From contig DEAU01000022.1 of NCBI GenBank assembly GCA_002348705.1, forward strand, positions 94,910-158,909: DNA of 64,000 nt, given 5' to 3'. The DNA comes from Candidatus Neomicrothrix sp. UBA2974 (GTDB lineage: Bacteria; Actinomycetota; Acidimicrobiia; Acidimicrobiales; MedAcidi-G1). Made by a program: the position numbers and the translations under genes. Below, one piece after another: positions 60,173-64,000 of this stretch. Every line of letters begins with the position of its first letter. The stretch's first letter is position 1. The notes below the pieces were generated by a model. The model ran no database searches. It saw only the letters and a program-made list of their open reading frames with translations, and was not told the DNA's origin.

Positions 60173-61246
60173 TCACACGTTGAAGCGGAACTCCATGACG
60201 TCGCCGTCCACTGGTCGGTACTCCTTGCCCTCGCTTCGCACTAGACCAGACTCTCGCGCCTTTGCCCAAGATTGCTCATTGAGGAGTGCGTCCCATCGGA
60301 TGGTTTCAGCCCGGATGAAGCCGCGCTGGAAGTCTGTATGAATCCGTCCGGCGCACTCTGGCGCCGACGACCCGGCTCGAAAAGTCCAAGCCCTGCTCTC
60401 CTTCTCGCCAGTGGTAAAGAAGGTTCTCAATCCCAGCAAGTGATAGGCGGCACGAACGAAGACCAGTAGAGCGCCGTCACCCAACCCTAAGCCCTCGAGC
60501 ATCTCCACCCGATCAGTCTCAGCCAGCAATGCCGCCTCGGCCTCCAGCTGAACACACATTCCGATCACCTCGGCGCCATCCATCTCAGCAACAACCGGAG
60601 CAAGGATCTCGTCAGGATCCATCGCCTGCTCCTCGTCGAGGTTGACGACAGCCAGAACCGGCTTATCAGTCAGCAGGAAGAACGGCTTCAGCTCAGCGCG
60701 TTCAGTCTCGCCAAGGTCACTCCGATACAACGGCACGCCCTTACCAAGTAGATCCACGGCTCTAATCAGCGCCGATACGGCCGGTCCTAATGACCGGTCG
60801 CCCTTGGCGGCCCGTTGCAACTTGTTGAGCTGTGTCTCTGCGGTGTCCAGATCGGCCAAGGCCAGTTCGACCTCGACGACACGAAGGTGCTCAAGCGGGT
60901 CAGGTGAGCCGGGCACGTCCCCGTCTCGGAAGGCTCGTAGCACAAAAACGATGGCGTCAACCTCTCGGATCCCGGCCAGAAACTTGTTTCCGAGTCCCTC
61001 ACCTTGCGAGGCTCCTTCTACAAGACCTCCGATGTCGGCAAATTCGACGCTGGCGGGAACGACCTTGAGCGAAGCGCTCATCTTGGCGAGACGGTCCAGA
61101 CGGTCGTCAGGTACCTTGGCCACACCAATGTTCGGATCGGTGGTCGCAAAGGCATAGGGAGCCGCCAGAGCTCCGCCTCCAGCTAGCGCGTTGTATAGCG
61201 ACGACTTTCCAGCGTTGGGCAACCCAACAAATCCAAACCGTTCCAC
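60173..61246 (-). CDS. ychF: Redox-regulated ATPase YchF (Obg family)
   Basis: 357 residues. P-loop GLPNAGKSSLYNALAGG, G3 DIGGLVEGASQGEGLGNKFL, and the ATP-specificity segment VLAVVNLDEEQ (NxxE instead of NKxD) mark YchF, which binds ATP. The C-terminal TGS-like domain has REVDAIVFVLRAF earlier and ends in KEYRPVDGDVMEFRFNV, the conserved finish. It associates with ribosomes and stress responses in other bacteria. Upstream is a 158-bp gap divergent from the bL37-like gene. Confidence 0.96.
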   Translation of the reverse strand: MERFGFVGLPNAGKSSLYNALAGGGALAAPYAFATTDPNIGVAKVPDDRLDRLAKMSASLKVVPASVEFADIGGLVEGASQGEGLGNKFLAGIREVDAIVFVLRAFRDGDVPGSPDPLEHLRVVEVELALADLDTAETQLNKLQRAAKGDRSLGPAVSALIRAVDLLGKGVPLYRSDLGETERAELKPFFLLTDKPVLAVVNLDEEQAMDPDEILAPVVAEMDGAEVIGMCVQLEAEAALLAETDRVEMLEGLGLGDGALLVFVRAAYHLLGLRTFFTTGEKESRAWTFRAGSSAPECAGRIHTDFQRGFIRAETIRWDALLNEQSWAKARESGLVRSEGKEYRPVDGDVMEFRFNV

Positions 61247-61404
61247 CGACTGAAGCCTCCTCGCCGATCCGACTCTTGACCCTGGGCACGGACCGAAGAC
61301 CGACTGGTCAGGCTAGGGGCACCACGAGACCCCAGCAGACCTAATAGCCGGTGACCACAAATGCTAGGCAACGGTCCCAGCAGTCCCCCGCTACCCTGAG
61401 CACT

Positions 61405-61494
61405 ATGTCAAAGCGAACCAGCAGGCAGAAGGCCAACGCCCGCCGCAAGAAAGCCAACCACGGTCGCAAGCCCAATCTGGGCCGCAACAGCTAA
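61405..61494 (+). CDS. Small basic protein resembling ribosomal protein bL37
   Basis: 29 residues: MSKRTSRQKANARRKKANHG then RKPNLGRNS. The KKANHGRKPN core resembles the ANHGKRPN end of mycobacterial bL37, a very small 50S protein (my recollection, not a database result). It is strongly basic with no hydrophobic part. The gene is too short for routine prediction. It is divergent from ychF, with 109 bp to the next gene on the same strand. Assignment is tentative. Confidence 0.62.
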   Translation: MSKRTSRQKANARRKKANHGRKPNLGRNS

Positions 61495-61602
61495 CACAAC
61501 CTCGCATTCCGTCCGATACCGATCCAATCTCGGCAATTCCGAGACAGACTCCGCTATCTAGCTTTCGCCCCCCTGCTCTCGCAGCGGCGGTAGCGTCCCC
61601 GT

Positions 61603-62325
61603 GTGCTCGGGCTAATAACCGGAAGTGGCTTCGACACCATCTCCGAGTTGGACGATGCGAAACCCGAGGTCATAACAACTCCCTTCGCTGACGTCCCTAT
61701 CACTCGAGGTTTTCTAGACGGCTCACCGGTTGTGGTCCTGCGTCGTCATGGCCTGGGCCACCGAATCCCACCCCATCGCATCGACTATCGCGCCAACATC
61801 CTGGCTATACACGACGACGGTGCGACCTCGGTAGTTGCGACAGCAGTCAGCGGCGCCATAGACGCGACGCTTAAGCCAGGAAACTTGGTTCTCATCGACC
61901 AATTCATCGATGCAACCCACGGGCGACTTGGGACCTTCTTCGATGACGAAGTCCGACACACCGACATGACTGAGCCCTACGACCCAGTGCTCCGTTCAAT
62001 TGTCTGTCAGGCCGCCAACGAAACTGGGGTTCCAATAGTGAATGGCGGGACCTATGTATGCACCAACGGGCCGCGGTTCGAGACACCTGCTGAAATCCGC
62101 ATGTACCAGACAGTCGGAGCCACCCTCGTTGGCATGACAGGTTGTCCGGAGGTGACTTTGGCACGCGAGTTGGATCTGCCATACGCATCAATTGGCGTCA
62201 TATCGAATGCTGCCGCTGGAAATAACGATGCACCGCTTGGACTCGACGACATCCGGACCGTCCTAGCGGCGATTGAGAAACCGGTCCGATCACTACTGGC
62301 CGAGGTCGCCGCCCGCCTCCGTTAG
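61603..62325 (+). CDS. Methylthioadenosine/methylthioinosine phosphorylase family protein
   Basis: 240 residues from GTG 61603. The nucleoside phosphorylase family II pattern is LRRHGLGHRIPPHRIDYRANI, VLIDQFIDATHGRLGTFF, GTYVCTNGPRFETPAEIRMY and VGMTGCPEVTLARELDLPYASI. The wording GHRIPPHRIDYRAN and VGMTGCPEVTLAREL is closer to my memory of methylthioinosine phosphorylase of Pseudomonas than to mammalian MTAP. With the convergent MTA/SAH deaminase it would cleave MTI to hypoxanthine and methylthioribose-1-phosphate, the substrate of MtnA. MTAP activity remains possible. Confidence 0.85.
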   Translation: MLGLITGSGFDTISELDDAKPEVITTPFADVPITRGFLDGSPVVVLRRHGLGHRIPPHRIDYRANILAIHDDGATSVVATAVSGAIDATLKPGNLVLIDQFIDATHGRLGTFFDDEVRHTDMTEPYDPVLRSIVCQAANETGVPIVNGGTYVCTNGPRFETPAEIRMYQTVGATLVGMTGCPEVTLARELDLPYASIGVISNAAAGNNDAPLGLDDIRTVLAAIEKPVRSLLAEVAARLR

Positions 62326-62352
62326 TCAGAACAGTTTTAGTCAGAACAGTTT
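62323..62352. repeat. Perfect 15-bp tandem duplication at the phosphorylase stop codon
   Basis: TAGTCAGAACAGTTT occurs twice in tandem, at 62323-62337 and 62338-62352. The first copy begins with the TAG stop of the phosphorylase gene, so the duplication lies at the end of the gene and in the short gap to the convergent deaminase. It looks like a small slippage-type duplication rather than a mobile element. Confidence 0.9.
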
Positions 62353-62356
62353 CAAT

Positions 62357-63679
62357 CTAGGCGCCAGCCAGACGTTCGGCACGATTCTGGACCTCTGCTC
62401 GCGCCCGCTCCACGTCGACCGTCTGCACCACCCGGGCCTCGACTACCCGTTCTCCCTGCACCCAGACGTCCGTGACTGAACGGGACGACCCGGCCCAGAC
62501 AAGATGGGCTAAGAGTTCATCGGTACAGGTCACCGGAGTGAAAGACGGATGACCCAAGTCGATCCGGATCATGTCCGCCGCCATACCAGCGACCAAGGAG
62601 CCCACGTTTTGCAGCCCCACCGCATTTGCTCCCTCGCGGGTCGCCATCTCCAAGACCAAGCCTGCCGGCAAAACCGTCGGATCCAGAGCATTGACCCGAG
62701 CTAGTAGCGGCGCCACCTTGACTTCTTCCCACAGGTCAAGGGTGTCGTTGGACGCCGGCCCATCCGTGCCCAACGCCACAGTGACCCCCGCATCGAGCAT
62801 GGCCGCCACCGGAGCCACCCCCGACCCCAGCTTCATATTGCTAACTGGGCAGTGGGCCACTGCCGTTTCAGTGCTGACGAGGATGTCAATGTCCTCAGCG
62901 TCGACCCAGACACCATGCGCCATCAACGTCCGCCCGGCGAATACATCGTGATCAGCGAGAATTTGCACAATGCTCCGCCCATACTCGGCCTCAAGCGCAG
63001 CGCTCTCCCCGCGAGTTTCAGCGACATGTAGGTGCAAGACGGCGTCAATGGAACGGGAAAGTTCAGCCAGGTCGGCCACGCGCCCCACACCGAGGTCATA
63101 GGCCGAGTGGGGAGCTACCCCCACGGTGACCCGCCCTAGAGGGTCGTGGTGCTCCGCGTGAAAAGCAGCTATGGCGTCCAAGCGGTCGCCGTCGCTTCCG
63201 AAGGCATCGCCATGAAGAACCGACAGAGCGGCGGGTGTCATAACTAGACGACCTCCAGTCGCGCGCACCGCATCCACTAGGGCGTCCTCGAACAGGTACA
63301 TCTCGCAACTGGTGGTTACGCCGGCTGCCAACATCTCAGCCGACCCGAGGACCATCCCCCACCAGACGTCCTCAGGTGTCATCCGGCCCTCGCGCGGCCA
63401 CATGGCCTCGGTCAACCATCGCTGAAGAGGCAAACCGTCACCCGCTCCCCGGACCAGGGTCATCGGCGTATGGGCATGTGCGTTGATCAAGCCTGGCATC
63501 AGCAGGCCCCCATGGTCGTAGACAGTCCCATCCACGTCCGGGGCGCCACCAACTGGCCCGACTCGGACAATCCGTCCGGCAGACACGTCAACCGCACCGG
63601 GTAGGTGGACTTTGGAGTCGCCGTCGCAAGTGACAACTGCGTCGGCGACGTGACGGTCAATAGGGGCCGAGTTGGGCAC
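62357..63679 (-). CDS. mtaD: S-adenosylhomocysteine/5-methylthioadenosine deaminase-like amidohydrolase
   Basis: 440 residues from GTG 63679. The amidohydrolase metal site is complete: INAHAHTPMTLVRG (HxH), HLHVAETRGE, LMAHGVWVD and VALGTDGPASNDTLDLWEEVK. The WPREGRMTPEDVWWG stretch matches the MTA/SAH deaminase subfamily, which deaminates MTA and SAH to the inosyl compounds. It is convergent with the phosphorylase gene, so both ends meet in 31 bp. Other TRZ/ATZ-family substrates cannot be excluded. Confidence 0.88.
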   Translation of the reverse strand: MPNSAPIDRHVADAVVTCDGDSKVHLPGAVDVSAGRIVRVGPVGGAPDVDGTVYDHGGLLMPGLINAHAHTPMTLVRGAGDGLPLQRWLTEAMWPREGRMTPEDVWWGMVLGSAEMLAAGVTTSCEMYLFEDALVDAVRATGGRLVMTPAALSVLHGDAFGSDGDRLDAIAAFHAEHHDPLGRVTVGVAPHSAYDLGVGRVADLAELSRSIDAVLHLHVAETRGESAALEAEYGRSIVQILADHDVFAGRTLMAHGVWVDAEDIDILVSTETAVAHCPVSNMKLGSGVAPVAAMLDAGVTVALGTDGPASNDTLDLWEEVKVAPLLARVNALDPTVLPAGLVLEMATREGANAVGLQNVGSLVAGMAADMIRIDLGHPSFTPVTCTDELLAHLVWAGSSRSVTDVWVQGERVVEARVVQTVDVERARAEVQNRAERLAGA

Positions 63680-63866
63680 AGGCCGACGTTAGCCATCATG
63701 CAGAGGTCGCTTCCTGACCGGTCGCCATCACTGAAATCCGAGCCGATTTCGTTTGGCACCGAACGCTATGTGCGATCGGTCACACAAGGGAGTACCGTCT
63801 TCACTCTCGCGGGCGGCGTGGGATCGTCTCGCGGACTAACGATCCAACGACGAACCGGAGGGGTTC

Positions 63867-64000
63867 ATGAGTAAGCGACTCATCCGCCTGCTCGCTGTGA
63901 TGCTGGGATTTGCCCTAGTCGTCTCGGCTTGCGGTAGCGATAGTGACGATGCCGCACCCGCGGCAACAACTGCGGCACCCGCCGCGGCCGAAGATCAAGG
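63867..64000 (+). CDS. Lipoprotein, N-terminal part only (runs off the window)
   Basis: From ATG 63867, preceded by a clear GGAGGGG ribosome site ending 4 bp before the start, the first 44 residues are visible. They form a signal peptide (KRLIRLLAVMLGFALVVSAC) with lipobox Cys22, then a Ser/Asp- and Ala/Thr-rich linker (AAPAATTAAPAAAEDQ). Such a start is common for solute-binding lipoproteins of ABC importers, but the body is outside the window so function is unknown. The 187-bp gap to the deaminase gene holds only its promoter region and no recognisable element. Confidence 0.85.
   Translation, partial: MSKRLIRLLAVMLGFALVVSACGSDSDDAAPAATTAAPAAAEDQ

Overview
The window is a gene-dense piece of a bacterial chromosome of moderately high GC, and almost certainly comes from an actinobacterium. 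I infer an Acidimicrobiia-like, possibly marine lineage. The evidence is: (1) the gene neighbourhood rsmI / metG-tatD-Rpf-like-rsmA-ispE / prs / rplY-pth-mfd / PpiC-mazG-eno-divIC / DUF501-ppx, which is largely the order known from Mycobacterium (as I remember it); (2) tiny basic proteins resembling the actinobacterial ribosomal proteins bS22 and bL37; (3) an Rpf-type transglycosylase-like protein; (4) Thr-rich linkers behind lipoprotein signals. No CRISPR array, integrase, transposase or rRNA was found. Two tRNAs are present (Leu-TAA and Gln-TTG).

Layout. 1-5.4 kb (+): end of a short-chain dehydrogenase, hydantoinase/oxoprolinase A and B, and a DAO-type FAD oxidoreductase, tightly coupled. 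5.4-9.9 kb (-): livHMGF, a branched-chain amino acid/amide ABC importer without its binding protein. 10-24.4 kb: small mixed metabolic units: a class IV aminotransferase/sulfotransferase-like pair, two-subunit aconitase X, a LysM lipoprotein, a GFA enzyme overlapping a frameshifted mtnA, an EamA transporter, an iodotyrosine-deiodinase-like flavoenzyme, tRNA-Leu, an Fe-S PD-(D/E)XK nuclease, an MFS exporter, an enoyl-CoA hydratase, a GNAT, a class V aminotransferase, ppx and DUF501.

24.4-35.6 kb: a form II carbon-monoxide-dehydrogenase-like molybdenum hydroxylase cluster (coxL-S-M-D-E, and separately split XdhC, MocA and CoxG), with phosphoenolpyruvate carboxylase on the opposite strand in its middle. 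This block sits between divIC and DUF501, which are neighbours in Mycobacterium, so it looks like an island inserted in the backbone. 35.6-45.6 kb (-): backbone divIC, eno, mazG, PpiC-like lipoprotein, mfd, pth, rplY, prs.

45.6-53.6 kb: a second accessory block: a PLP decarboxylase whose 5' end has no usable start codon, a PhyH dioxygenase, an SDR, and a four-gene operon matching mgsA-mgsB-mgsC-gmaS (glxBCD-glnT type) that begins 32 bp after tRNA-Gln. 53.7-61.3 kb: backbone bS22, ispE, rsmA, Rpf-like, tatD, metG, rsmI, DUF192, ychF. 61.4-64 kb: bL37-like gene, an MTA/MTI phosphorylase-family enzyme convergent with an MTA/SAH deaminase, and the start of a lipoprotein.

Themes: uptake and breakdown of small organic nitrogen compounds (Liv, hydantoinase, amine oxidase, glutamine synthetase/glutamate synthase-like operon), methylthioadenosine salvage (deaminase, phosphorylase, MtnA), and an aerobic molybdenum hydroxylase of unknown substrate. 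I did not identify a wholly new multi-gene defence or mobile system. The most unusual items are the tRNA-Gln-linked mgs/gmaS-like operon, the IYD-like dehalogenase, the interrupted mtnA and decarboxylase genes, and the island-like cox cluster.
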